Positions 7,417 through 15,380 of a stretch of DNA of 33,405 bases are shown piece by piece. How positions within the stretch are numbered: position 1 is the first letter of the stretch; the number at the start of each line of letters is the position of its first letter. Position numbers and translations under genes: made by a program. The notes beneath the pieces were generated by a model, which made no database searches, had not been told where the DNA came from, and saw only the letters and a list, made by a program, of their open reading frames with translations. Source of the stretch: an uncultured Verrucomicrobiota bacterium (lineage in GTDB: Bacteria; Verrucomicrobiota; Verrucomicrobiia; Limisphaerales; UBA8199); the NCBI GenBank assembly GCA_903873945.1, contig CAIQQM010000204.1, positions 1 through 33,405 on the forward strand, in the 5' to 3' direction.

Positions 7417-7986
7417 ATGAACCAAGCTGTTTTCCTGGACCGCGACGGGACGATCATCGAGGACAGGCATTACCTTCGAAAGCCCGATCAGGTTGTCATT
7501 TTCCCGGGCGCTGCCGCTGCTTTGAAGCGTTTGCAAGACGCTGGCCTTAAGTTGTTTATCGTGTCCAATCAGTCCGGCGTCGGGCGTGGCTACTTCACGC
7601 TGGCCGATGTGGAAAATGTCCACCAGCATCTGCTCCATGAGCTTGGCCGCTCTGGCGTTCGCTTCGAGAAAATTTTCTTCGCCCCCGAAGCTCCCGATGT
7701 CCCAAGCCATGGCCGCAAGCCTTCACCCCAATTTCTCTTTGACGCGCGGGACCAGTTTGGCGTGGACCTGGCCCAAAGCTATGTCATCGGCGATAAGCTG
7801 GCTGATTTGGAATGCGGCTGGAATGCCGGCGTAAAAAAGTGCATCCTCCTGCGCACCGGCTGCGGCGCTCAGGTGGAGCGCGACTTTGCGGAGAAACTCC
7901 GTCGTGCCGTGGTAGTGAACGACCTCGACGCCGCCGCACACTGGATCCTCGGGCAAGTCCAACCGGCCGGACGCCTGACGCAATGA
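7417..7986 (+). CDS. gmhB: HAD-IIIA phosphatase, GmhB-like (heptose bisphosphate phosphatase family)
   Basis: A 189-residue HAD-superfamily phosphatase. It has motif I FLDRDGTII (Asp8 nucleophile, Asp10 acid/base), motif II in IVSNQSGVGRGYF, the motif III lysine in GRKPSPQFLFDA, and motif IV VIGDKLADLECG. The layout and length match D-glycero-D-manno-heptose-1,7-bisphosphate 7-phosphatase, which supplies ADP-heptose for lipopolysaccharide. The zinc-binding Cys/His cluster normally found just before RKP is absent here (FAPEAPDVPSHGRKP), so this is a zinc-less variant and its substrate could differ, for example histidinol phosphate or another sugar phosphate. AAGG about ten bases before ATG supports the start. 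The glmS gene follows on the same strand after about 150 bases. Confidence 0.78.
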   Translation: MNQAVFLDRDGTIIEDRHYLRKPDQVVIFPGAAAALKRLQDAGLKLFIVSNQSGVGRGYFTLADVENVHQHLLHELGRSGVRFEKIFFAPEAPDVPSHGRKPSPQFLFDARDQFGVDLAQSYVIGDKLADLECGWNAGVKKCILLRTGCGAQVERDFAEKLRRAVVVNDLDAAAHWILGQVQPAGRLTQ

Positions 7987-8140
7987 ACTCTCATGGTTGC
8001 GAACGGACCCGGCGCTTTTGGGAATCTGTTCTGAATTTGGATGTTTGGAAGCCGGCTCGGATTGTCTTGCGAGCAGGTCATTTTGCGGCTATTCAAGCCC
8101 TCTAGGGCAACTTGGGTGAACCAGGGAAGAGGATCGAAAC

Positions 8141-9997
8141 ATGTGTGGTATTATCGGATACGCAGGCAAGAAGGCAGCGACGCCAATACTGATTGAAGGT
8201 TTGCGTCGGCTGGAATATCGCGGCTACGACAGCGCGGGCCTGGCCGTGCTGGCGGATGGCGTCCTGGCGGTCCGGAAGAAAAAAGGCAAAATTGACGAGG
8301 GCCTGGCCCCGTTGCTCGAGCAACAGCCCGTCACCGGCCACCTTGGCATCGGGCATACTCGTTGGGCCACTCACGGACCGCCTTCCGACGAAAATTCCCA
8401 CCCCCATCTGGACCAGTCCGGCAAGATCGCCCTTGTCCATAATGGCGTCATCGAGAATTACGATAGTCTCAAACAAAAACTGCTCAAAACCGGCCACACT
8501 TTCCACTCCGGGACAGACACCGAAGTGCTCGCTCACCTCATCGGCGATTATTACACAAAGCGGCGCGCGGAGAATTCGGAGACCAACCCGCTGACTCAGG
8601 CCGTCTGTGACGCCCTCCGCGACGTGATCGGGACGTATGGGATTGCCGTTATCAGCACGGAGCATCCGGATACAATTGTCGGCGCCCGGCGCGGCTCCCC
8701 GCTGATCATCGGCATCGGCGACGGCGAGAACTTCCTGACGAGTGACGCTAATGCCATTGTCGCGCATACCCGCCAGGTGGTTTTCCTCAACGACTACGAC
8801 GTGGTGACGCTCACGCACGAGAGGTTCGACGTGCAGAACCTTGGGGCCGACACAGCCAAAGTGCAAATCAGCCGGCTGGAATTTGCCGCCAAGGACGCCG
8901 AGCGCGGCGAGTTCGCCCACTTCATGCTCAAGGAAATTTATGAGCAGCCCCGTGCCGTGGAGAACGCCTTGCGCGGGCGCGTGGACCTCGAAGCCGCGAC
9001 AGCACACTTTGGCGGCCTTAACATGACCGCCGCCGAACTGCGCTCAGTCGAGCGGGTCGTCATTGCCGCCAGCGGCACAAGTTGGCACGCTGCCCTGGTC
9101 GGCGAATACTTGATCGAAGAGCTCGCCCACTTGCCGGTTGAAGTCGAGTTCGCCCATGAATTCTGCTATCGCAGCGCCCCAATCCAGCGCGACACCATTC
9201 TCCTCGTCATCTCCCAGTCCGGCGAGACAGCCGATACCCTCGCGGCGTTGCGTGAAGCCAAACGCCGCGGCCATCGCGCTCTGGCAATCGTCAATGTCGT
9301 TGGCAGTACGATCGCGCGCGAGTCGGATGGAGGCATTTACATGCATGCCGGACCGGAGATCGGCGTGGCCTCCACCAAGGCATTCGTCTCCACTTTGGCA
9401 ATCCTCTCCCTGCTGGGAGTTCACCTGGGCCGGATGCGAATGCTCCCGGCCCAGCGGGCTCTGGAAGTCCTCAAGGCGTTACAGGCCGTGCCCGCGCAAA
9501 TCGAGTCGTTGCTGGCTCAGAGCGACTCGCTGAAAAAAATCGCCCTCAAATATGGCAGGGCTGAGCACTTCTTTTTCCTCAGCCGGGGTTATACTTACCC
9601 CATTGCGCTGGAAGGCGCTCTCAAGCTGAAAGAAATCTCATACATCCACGCCGAGGGCTATTCCGCCGCCGAAATGAAGCATGGCCCAATCGCGCTGATC
9701 GATCCAAAAACGCCTACGGTATTCCTTGTGCCTCAGGATTCCATGTACGAGAAGACGATGGCAAACCTGGCCATGATCCGCGCCCGCAAAGGCCCGATCA
9801 TCGCGCTGGCCACCGAGGGAGACCGCCAGATCACCCAGGTGGCCGACGATGTCATTTACCTGCCGCGGACATTGGAGGCGGTGTGCCCACTTCTGGCCGT
9901 CGTGCCTCTCCAGCTCCTGGCCTACCACACTGCCGTCCTGCGCGGCTGCGACGTGGATAAGCCCCGAAATTTAGCCAAGAGCGTCACGGTAGAGTGA
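8141..9997 (+). CDS. glmS: Glutamine-fructose-6-phosphate aminotransferase (isomerizing)
   Basis: GlmS makes glucosamine-6-phosphate from fructose-6-phosphate and glutamine, the first step to UDP-GlcNAc for peptidoglycan and lipopolysaccharide. The 618-residue length is normal. It starts MCGIIGYAG, so Cys2 becomes the N-terminal nucleophile of the class II glutaminase domain; GHTRWATHGPPSDENSHPH and HNGVIENY are the expected glutaminase motifs. Two SIS sugar-isomerase domains follow (ASGTSWHAALVGEY, SQSGETADTLAALREAKRRG, then LSRGYTYPIALEGALKLKEI and EGYSAAEMKHGPIALI). The canonical C terminus KPRNLAKSVTVE is intact. An AGAGGA ribosome-binding site precedes the ATG. I saw no glmS ribozyme-like leader in the 150 upstream bases. 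Confidence 0.97.
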   Translation: MCGIIGYAGKKAATPILIEGLRRLEYRGYDSAGLAVLADGVLAVRKKKGKIDEGLAPLLEQQPVTGHLGIGHTRWATHGPPSDENSHPHLDQSGKIALVHNGVIENYDSLKQKLLKTGHTFHSGTDTEVLAHLIGDYYTKRRAENSETNPLTQAVCDALRDVIGTYGIAVISTEHPDTIVGARRGSPLIIGIGDGENFLTSDANAIVAHTRQVVFLNDYDVVTLTHERFDVQNLGADTAKVQISRLEFAAKDAERGEFAHFMLKEIYEQPRAVENALRGRVDLEAATAHFGGLNMTAAELRSVERVVIAASGTSWHAALVGEYLIEELAHLPVEVEFAHEFCYRSAPIQRDTILLVISQSGETADTLAALREAKRRGHRALAIVNVVGSTIARESDGGIYMHAGPEIGVASTKAFVSTLAILSLLGVHLGRMRMLPAQRALEVLKALQAVPAQIESLLAQSDSLKKIALKYGRAEHFFFLSRGYTYPIALEGALKLKEISYIHAEGYSAAEMKHGPIALIDPKTPTVFLVPQDSMYEKTMANLAMIRARKGPIIALATEGDRQITQVADDVIYLPRTLEAVCPLLAVVPLQLLAYHTAVLRGCDVDKPRNLAKSVTVE

Positions 9998-10097
9998 AGT
10001 GTGGGTAACGAAACCCCGGATAGTGGAGAGCGGTTCACGCGGTTCCTGCCTGCTTTATTTATTCGCAACGCTGCGCGGCATTCTTTAGCTTGTCGTT

Positions 10098-11432
10098 ATG
10101 ACGCGCGTTAAGTCCGAGCAGCTTTTTGCCGAGGCGCTGAAATACATTCCGGGCGGCGTCAACTCCCCGGTGCGGACCTTCCGCGCTGTTGGCGGTCAGC
10201 CGTTTTTCGTCAACCAGGCCCGGAAGGCGCATGTGTGGGATGTGGACGGAAACAAGTACGTCGATTACGTCGGCACGTGGGGTCCGGCAATCCTTGGCCA
10301 CGCACACCCGAAAATCATCAAGGCGGTCAGGCAGGCGGCGGCGAAAGGCACCAGCTTCGGCATCCCAAATCCCCTCGAAGTCACGATGGCGAAGCTAATC
10401 TGTTCCTGGGTGCCAAGCGTCCAAAAGGTGAGGATGTGCAACTCGGGCACCGAAGCGACCATGTCCGCCATCCGCCTTGCGCGCGGGTTCACGAAACGGG
10501 ATAAAATCGTCAAGTTCGACGGCTGTTATCACGGTCACGCCGACTCGTTGCTGGTCAAAGCCGGCTCGGGTGCGCTGACCTTCGGACATCCCGACAGCGC
10601 GGGTGTCCCGGCCGCCTTCACGCAGCACACGATCACCCTGCCTTACAACGATCCTGACGCCGTAAGGGCCGCTTTTGAGGCCAATCGGGGCCAAATTGCC
10701 GGGATCATCGTCGAACCCGTGCCGGGCAATGCCGGTCTGTATCTGCCAAAACCGGGTTACCTGGAGTTCCTTTCAGAAATCACCAAAGCCAATGGGGCGT
10801 TGCTCATCTTTGACGAAGTGATGACCGGGTTCCGGCTGGCGAAAGGCGGCGCGCAGGAAAGGTTCGGCATCGCGCCTGAGCTGAGTTGCTTTGGAAAGAT
10901 TATCGGCGGCGGTTTGCCGGTGGGGGCGTTCGGTGGGCGAGCGGACATTATGGATTGCCTCGCGCCCGTTGGTCCCGTGTACCAGGCGGGCACCTTGAGC
11001 GGAAACCCGGTGGCCATGGCCGCAGGGATTGCCGCGTTGGAGGAACTGGGCACGGAAGTTGGCCCTGCGGGCACGGCCGACAGTTCAACTGGCGGCGCCC
11101 GACTGAAAACCGCGTATGATTCTCTGGAAGAACTCGGCGCCGCGCTTGAAGCAGGAATGAAAAGGGCGGCGAAGGCGGCGGGTGTGCCGGTGCAGTTCAA
11201 CCGCTGCGGCTCGATGTTTTGCGCCTATTTCACCAGCGAGCCGGTTCATAACCTGGCCGATGCGATGAAGAGCGACCGCGAGAGGTTCAAAAAATACTTT
11301 CACGGAATGCTGGCCGAGGGCGTTTATTTTGCGCCGTCGCAATTCGAGGCAGGATTCCTTTCGACCGCGCACACACCGGCGGATATTCGGAAGACGGTGC
11401 GCGCGGCAAAGAGAGTGCTGAAAACTTTATAA
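10098..11432 (+). CDS. hemL: Glutamate-1-semialdehyde 2,1-aminomutase
   Basis: HemL converts glutamate-1-semialdehyde to 5-aminolevulinate, the C5 route into haem and other tetrapyrroles. The fold-type I PLP enzyme is complete at 444 residues: [11 protein letters not shown] at the N terminus, the cofactor-phosphate contact region [27 protein letters not shown], and the PLP lysine in [17 protein letters not shown] (Lys267). Residues about 318-338 ([16 protein letters not shown] and the bases around it) form a low-complexity Gly/Ala/Thr/Ser insertion where other HemL proteins have a short turn before the small domain. The stop overlaps the ruvX start by one base (TAATG), so the two are probably co-translated. 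Confidence 0.96.
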   Translation: MTRVKSEQLFAEALKYIPGGVNSPVRTFRAVGGQPFFVNQARKAHVWDVDGNKYVDYVGTWGPAILGHAHPKIIKAVRQAAAKGTSFGIPNPLEVTMAKLICSWVPSVQKVRMCNSGTEATMSAIRLARGFTKRDKIVKFDGCYHGHADSLLVKAGSGALTFGHPDSAGVPAAFTQHTITLPYNDPDAVRAAFEANRGQIAGIIVEPVPGNAGLYLPKPGYLEFLSEITKANGALLIFDEVMTGFRLAKGGAQERFGIAPELSCFGKIIGGGLPVGAFGGRADIMDCLAPVGPVYQAGTLSGNPVAMAAGIAALEELGTEVGPAGTADSSTGGARLKTAYDSLEELGAALEAGMKRAAKAAGVPVQFNRCGSMFCAYFTSEPVHNLADAMKSDRERFKKYFHGMLAEGVYFAPSQFEAGFLSTAHTPADIRKTVRAAKRVLKTL

Positions 11433-11845
11433 TGCGCATTCTAGCCATTGACCACGGAACGAAGCGAATGGGCATCGCCATCAGCGACGAGCTTAAGACG
11501 ATTGCCCAGCCGGTGGAGTTCATCCCGGCCGAGCCGTTTGTGGAATTCCTTGCGCGGCTCAAAATTCTGCTGCGCGATAAGGAGGTGGATCTCATCCTGG
11601 TCGGAATGCCGCGAAACATGGACGGCAGTTATGGGCCGGCGGCGCTCAAGGTCCAGGATTTCGTCGCGGCGCTCAGAGGCGCCGTCACGGTGCCGCTCAA
11701 GATGTGGGACGAGCGGCTCACGTCGGTCCAGGCGAATCGTTTTCTGATCGAGGCCGGGGTCCGGCGCGATCAGCGGAAGGGAAAAGTCGATAAAACCGCG
11801 GCGGCGATTTTGCTCCAAAGTTATCTCGATTCGCTGCCGCATTGA
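11432..11845 (+). CDS. ruvX: RuvX/YqgF-family RNase H-fold nuclease
   Basis: A 137-residue YqgF/RuvX protein, of normal size. The RNase H-like fold opens with [20 protein letters not shown], whose Asp in AIDHGTKR is a metal ligand. It continues with LILVGMPRNMDGSYGPAA, MWDERLTSVQANRFL, and ends with a Lys/Asp tail (RKGKVDKTAAAILLQSYLD) that carries the second acidic site. The family has been linked to Holliday-junction resolution and to 16S rRNA 5'-end maturation. It is coupled to hemL by a one-base stop/start overlap. Confidence 0.95.
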   Translation: MRILAIDHGTKRMGIAISDELKTIAQPVEFIPAEPFVEFLARLKILLRDKEVDLILVGMPRNMDGSYGPAALKVQDFVAALRGAVTVPLKMWDERLTSVQANRFLIEAGVRRDQRKGKVDKTAAAILLQSYLDSLPH

Positions 11846-11878
11846 ACTGTTGCAAAGTTTCAGAGGCGTAGAGAGGCC

Positions 11879-12709
11879 ATGCTCCGACAGCAACCCAGCA
11901 TTCCCACGGTCAAATTTAAATTGACCATTGCTTACGACGGCACCAACTACGAAGGCTGGCAGGTGCAAAAGACCGGCACGGGCGTCCAGCAGAAGATCGA
12001 AGAGGCGTTGGCAAAACTTTTCCCGAGCCGGCCGGTCGTTCATAGTTCGAGCCGGACGGACACGGGCGTGCATGCGCTGGCCATGTCCGCCCATTTCGAA
12101 GTGCCGCGCGGGTCGTGCCGCATGACTCCCCGCAAACTCGCGCTTGCCCTCAATGCCTGGCTGCCGGAGGACATTCGAGTGCTCGCCGCCGCGCGCGCCC
12201 GAAAGGAATTCCACGCGCGTTTTGATGCGGCCCGCAAACAGTACCGTTATTTTATCTGGAATCATCCGGCGATGAACCCGCTCATCCGCCGCACGGCCTG
12301 GCATGTTCCCCGCCCGCTGGACCTGCGCGCCATGCGCCTTGCCGCGCCGCTCTTTGCCGGCAAACATGACTTTCAATCCTTCGCCGCCAATCCGGGCTAC
12401 GCCAAAAAATCCACCGTCCGCACACTCACGCGCTGTGACCTCAGGCAAAGCGGGCGGCGGCTGACGGTCATCATCGAGGGGGACGGTTTCCTCTATAAAA
12501 TGTGCCGCGGCATCGTCGGGACGCTGGTGCAGGCGGGCCTCGGCAAATTCCCGCCGGACGAAATCAACCGGATGCTCGCCAAAAAAGACCGCCGCATGGC
12601 CGGCATGACCGCTCCCGCGCACGGGCTGGTCTTGTGGAAGGTTTTTTATGCAAGGAAACCGAAGGCGGGAGCCCCGGCGGAGTCCGGAGCCAAAAACAAT
12701 CCCGAATGA
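11879..12709 (+). CDS. truA: tRNA pseudouridine(38-40) synthase TruA
   Basis: TruA isomerises uridines 38-40 in the anticodon stem-loop of many tRNAs. The 276-residue protein shows the family opening FKLTIAYDGTNYEGWQVQ, the catalytic aspartate in SSRTDTGVHALA, the core RFDAARKQYRYFIWN, and the C-terminal IEGDGFLYKMCRGIVGTLV. AGAGG six bases before ATG 11879 supports the chosen start, although the first ten residues are longer than in many homologues. It belongs to the plus-strand run hemL-ruvX-truA-trmL with short spacers. Confidence 0.96.
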   Translation: MLRQQPSIPTVKFKLTIAYDGTNYEGWQVQKTGTGVQQKIEEALAKLFPSRPVVHSSSRTDTGVHALAMSAHFEVPRGSCRMTPRKLALALNAWLPEDIRVLAAARARKEFHARFDAARKQYRYFIWNHPAMNPLIRRTAWHVPRPLDLRAMRLAAPLFAGKHDFQSFAANPGYAKKSTVRTLTRCDLRQSGRRLTVIIEGDGFLYKMCRGIVGTLVQAGLGKFPPDEINRMLAKKDRRMAGMTAPAHGLVLWKVFYARKPKAGAPAESGAKNNPE

Positions 12710-12783
12710 ACAAAAGCCGATGAGCTCCAGCCTCCATTCCTTGCTTCATCCGCCAGCTTGCCGGCTTCTGTTCCCGGCTCCCT

Positions 12784-13266
12784 ATGCACATCGTTTTAGT
12801 TGAGCCGGAAATTCCGCCGAACACCGGGAACGTGGCGCGGTTGTGTGCCGCCACGGACACCACGCTTCATTTGATTGAGCCTTTCGGATTCAGGCTCGAC
12901 GACGCGCAGCTCAAGCGAGCCGGGATGGATTATTGGCAGCATGTCCGGTGGCATCGCTGGTCCGGCTGGACGGCGTTTCAGAAAAAACTCCCCGCCGGCG
13001 CGCGTCTCTGGTTTGTCGAATCCAGCGGGCCCCGGCTTTATACCGAGCCCGTTTTCGATCCGGACGACTACCTTGTCTTTGGCCGCGAAACCGCCGGTCT
13101 GCCGGAAAAGTTGTTGGCGGAAAATCGCAACCGCTGGCTTCGCATTCCGATGTTCAATCGCCGCGCCCGGTCGTTAAACCTGTCCAATTGCGTGGCGCTG
13201 GTTCTGTTCGAGGCTCTGCGCCAGCAAGGATTCAAAGGCGAGCTCGGGCGCAATGGGTGTGGCTGA
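12784..13266 (+). CDS. trmL: tRNA (cytidine(34)-2'-O)-methyltransferase TrmL
   Basis: A 160-residue SPOUT-class methyltransferase of the minimal TrmL type, which methylates the ribose of the wobble base in certain tRNA-Leu isoacceptors using S-adenosylmethionine. The family opening LVEPEIPPNTGNVARLCAAT, then IEPFGFRLDD, YLVFGRETAGLP and the knotted C-terminal SAM site IPMF...RSLNLSNCVALVLFEALRQ are all present. It ends tail-to-tail with the PTS IIA gene, only nine bases apart, with no terminator between them. Confidence 0.94.
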   Translation: MHIVLVEPEIPPNTGNVARLCAATDTTLHLIEPFGFRLDDAQLKRAGMDYWQHVRWHRWSGWTAFQKKLPAGARLWFVESSGPRLYTEPVFDPDDYLVFGRETAGLPEKLLAENRNRWLRIPMFNRRARSLNLSNCVALVLFEALRQQGFKGELGRNGCG

Positions 13267-13275
13267 AGCGCGGTT

Positions 13276-13761
13276 TTACAGCTTTGCTTCCGCCTCGCGA
13301 ATCAGGGCTATGACGTTTTCCGGCCGGTCTGCCGTCAGCAGATTCTGTCGCAGCCTGGAGTCCCGGAGGAGGCGGCTGAGCCGCGCCAGAATGGACAGAT
13401 GCTGCGTCACCGTGGGCGCAATCAGCAGAAAGAAAAGACGCGCCGGCACCCGATCGATGGCCCCGTAAGGAATCCCCGTGGGATGCCGGCCGAAAACAAT
13501 CACCGCTTCATCCATCAACCCCACCAGCGCATTGCGCGCGTGGGGCAAGGCGATGCCATCGCCAATGCCGGTGCTGTGGAGCTCCTCGCGCTCCTCCAGC
13601 GCGCGTAGCAAGACCTGCCGGGCGGCTGGCTGTCCGGCCAGTTGCGGGATCTGGTCCGCCAGCTCCCCAAGCACGGACTTCCGATCCGCGCTTTTCAGGT
13701 TCAAGTTAATCGTCTCCGGCGACAGCAATTCGCTCAAAGAGACCGAGGTTGAGTTCTTCAT
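13276..13761 (-). CDS. PTS IIA (fructose/nitrogen-type, PtsN-like) protein
   Basis: A 161-residue stand-alone EIIA domain of the fructose/mannitol/PtsN family. The phosphorylation site is the histidine in GIGDGIALPHAR (His74), preceded by LLSPETINLNLKSADRKSVL and followed by LFFLLIAPTVTQHLSILARL, both typical of EIIA(Ntr). No EI, HPr or sugar permease is nearby, so a regulatory role in a nitrogen-type phosphorelay is more likely than sugar uptake; that is inference. It is transcribed divergently from trigger factor, sharing a roughly 190-base promoter region. Confidence 0.9.
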   Translation of the reverse strand: MKNSTSVSLSELLSPETINLNLKSADRKSVLGELADQIPQLAGQPAARQVLLRALEEREELHSTGIGDGIALPHARNALVGLMDEAVIVFGRHPTGIPYGAIDRVPARLFFLLIAPTVTQHLSILARLSRLLRDSRLRQNLLTADRPENVIALIREAEAKL

Positions 13762-13844
13762 GGCGCTTCATCTTAGCCGCGGCAGGGGCGGACTTAAAGA
13801 AAATGTTCGTTCCGCCGTCGGCAATTTTCGGTCAATCGTAAGAC

Positions 13845-13873
13845 TTGACGCCACCTCGCGGCTTACCTAACGT
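13845..13873 (+). promoter_or_regulatory. Possible sigma70 promoter before trigger factor
   Basis: TTGACG (13845-13850) and TAACGT (13868-13873) are separated by 17 bases and lie about 80 bases before the trigger factor start, in the divergent region. The -10 match is weak. Confidence 0.3.
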
Positions 13874-13952
13874 TCCCGGCTCGCTGAGCGGTGGAAACTC
13901 GAGACCAACCCGCCCACTGGAATTTTTCGGCGACTAACGGAAAGGTTTATTT

Positions 13953-15299
13953 GTGAATGTCACGGTAGAGAATTTGGCCCCCTGCAGAAAGCTCGTGCGG
14001 GTGGAAGTCGAGGCGCAGAAGGTGGATGAAACTTTCGAATCGGTCACTAAAGAGTTTCAGAAACAGACCGCGCTGCCTGGCTTTCGCCCGGGCAAAGCGC
14101 CGCGCGAAATGATTGTCCGCAAGTACGAAAAGGACATCGAGGAGGAGGTCAAGCGGAAGCTCATCTCCGATTCTTACCGGAAAGCGGTGGCTGAGCAGAA
14201 ACTGGATGTGCTGGGGCATCCGGACATCGAGGAAATCCAGTTCAACCGCGGCCAGCCGCTTCAGTTTGCCGCTACGATCGAGACTGCGCCGGAGTTTGTC
14301 TTGCCGGAGTACAAAAACCTGCCCGCCAAACGTGAAGCCCGGACGGTCACCGACGAAGATATCGAGCGGGCGCTGAATGTGTTGCGGGAGCAGCAGACAC
14401 AATTCAACAAAGTTGAGCGCGCAGTTCAAACCGGCGACATCGCTGTTATCAATTACACCGGCACCTGCGAGGGCAAGCCAATCACTGACATTGCGCCTGC
14501 CGCCAGGGGGTTGACCGAGCAAAAAGGGTTTTGGGTGGAAGTGGGCTCGAATTCGTTTATCCCTGGTTTTGGCGACCAGCTCCTGGGCGCGAAAGCGGGC
14601 GATAAGCGTACAGTCACCGTCGATTTTCCTGCCGATTTCGTCACCCCCCAGCTTGCGGGCAAGAAAGGGGACTATGAGGTCGAGGTCGTGGAGGTAAAGG
14701 AGAAGGCTTTGCCGGCTTTGGATGAAACACTCGCGAAGAGTTACGGCGCGGCGGATCTGGCGGCGCTGCGTCAGGGAGTGCGGCGCGATCTGGAGAATGA
14801 GTTGACCTTCAAGCACAGCAAGGATATCCGCGGCCAGTTGGTGCGGGCTTTGCTTGACCGTGTCAATTTTGAGTTGCCGGAAACCGCGGTTTCCCAGGAA
14901 ACGCGCAATGTGGTTTACGACATTGTCCAGGAAAACCAGAAACGCGGGGTTAAGCGGGAGGTGATTGAAAAGCAAAAGGAGCAGATTTTTTCTGCCGCCA
15001 CGCACAGCGCCAAGGAACGCCTGAAGGTCGCGTTCCTGATGCAGAAGATTGCTGAAAAAGAGAACATTAAAGTTTCGCAGGAGGAAATCGCGCACCGCAT
15101 CAATCACCTTGCCGCCCTTTATCAGATCCCGGAGGAGAAATTCGCGAAAGACCTGCAAAAGCGCAACGGCCTAATCCAAATCTACGACCAGCTCATGAAT
15201 GAGAAGGTTATCGATTTCCTCCAGCAACAGGCAAAGATTGAGGAAGTGCCGCCAGCCCCCCTGTCGCAACCCGAAGTCCCAACGCCGAACCCGGGCTGA
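13953..15299 (+). CDS. tig: Trigger factor (ribosome-associated chaperone, PPIase)
   Basis: Trigger factor binds at the ribosome exit and helps nascent chains fold. This 448-residue protein starts at GTG 13953, supported by AAAGG about eight bases upstream and by the family-typical opening MNVTVENL. The ribosome-docking signature GFRPGKAP is at residues 43-50. A central FKBP-like PPIase domain follows (about 150-245: GDIAVINYTGTCEGKP, FIPGFGDQLLGAKAGDKRTV), then a helical C-terminal chaperone domain and a proline-rich tail. The usual clpP neighbour is not present; the next gene downstream is mutL on the other strand. Confidence 0.96.
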   Translation: MNVTVENLAPCRKLVRVEVEAQKVDETFESVTKEFQKQTALPGFRPGKAPREMIVRKYEKDIEEEVKRKLISDSYRKAVAEQKLDVLGHPDIEEIQFNRGQPLQFAATIETAPEFVLPEYKNLPAKREARTVTDEDIERALNVLREQQTQFNKVERAVQTGDIAVINYTGTCEGKPITDIAPAARGLTEQKGFWVEVGSNSFIPGFGDQLLGAKAGDKRTVTVDFPADFVTPQLAGKKGDYEVEVVEVKEKALPALDETLAKSYGAADLAALRQGVRRDLENELTFKHSKDIRGQLVRALLDRVNFELPETAVSQETRNVVYDIVQENQKRGVKREVIEKQKEQIFSAATHSAKERLKVAFLMQKIAEKENIKVSQEEIAHRINHLAALYQIPEEKFAKDLQKRNGLIQIYDQLMNEKVIDFLQQQAKIEEVPPAPLSQPEVPTPNPG

Positions 15300-15312
15300 G
15301 CCTTCGGTTTTT
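15285..15312 (+). terminator. Candidate intrinsic terminator overlapping the trigger factor stop
   Basis: CCGAA (15285-15289) pairs with TTCGG (15303-15307), with an inner GGC/GCC stem around the TGA stop and a bulge on the 5' side; five Ts follow (15308-15312). The stem is imperfect, hence modest confidence. Confidence 0.4.
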
Positions 15313-15380
15313 CCCCGGCACTCAGCGCTCAATTGCCCGTCACCGCGGCGCGGGCGCGCGATTTAGCAGATGCGACCGGC

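Noticed and set aside
8000-8140. glmS-type ribozyme or riboswitch before glmS
   Set aside because: The 150-base spacer shows no conserved ribozyme core, and the ribozyme is known mainly from Firmicutes.
8102-9007. Antisense frame opposite glmS
   Set aside because: Shadow of the GlmS glutaminase domain; no recognisable protein features.
11441-12622. Long antisense frame opposite ruvX and truA
   Set aside because: It spans two well-supported genes on the other strand, and its length is explained by the high GC at third codon positions.
13947-15158. Long antisense frame (about 400 codons) opposite trigger factor
   Set aside because: Mirror of a strongly conserved gene; no domain, start signal or independent support.
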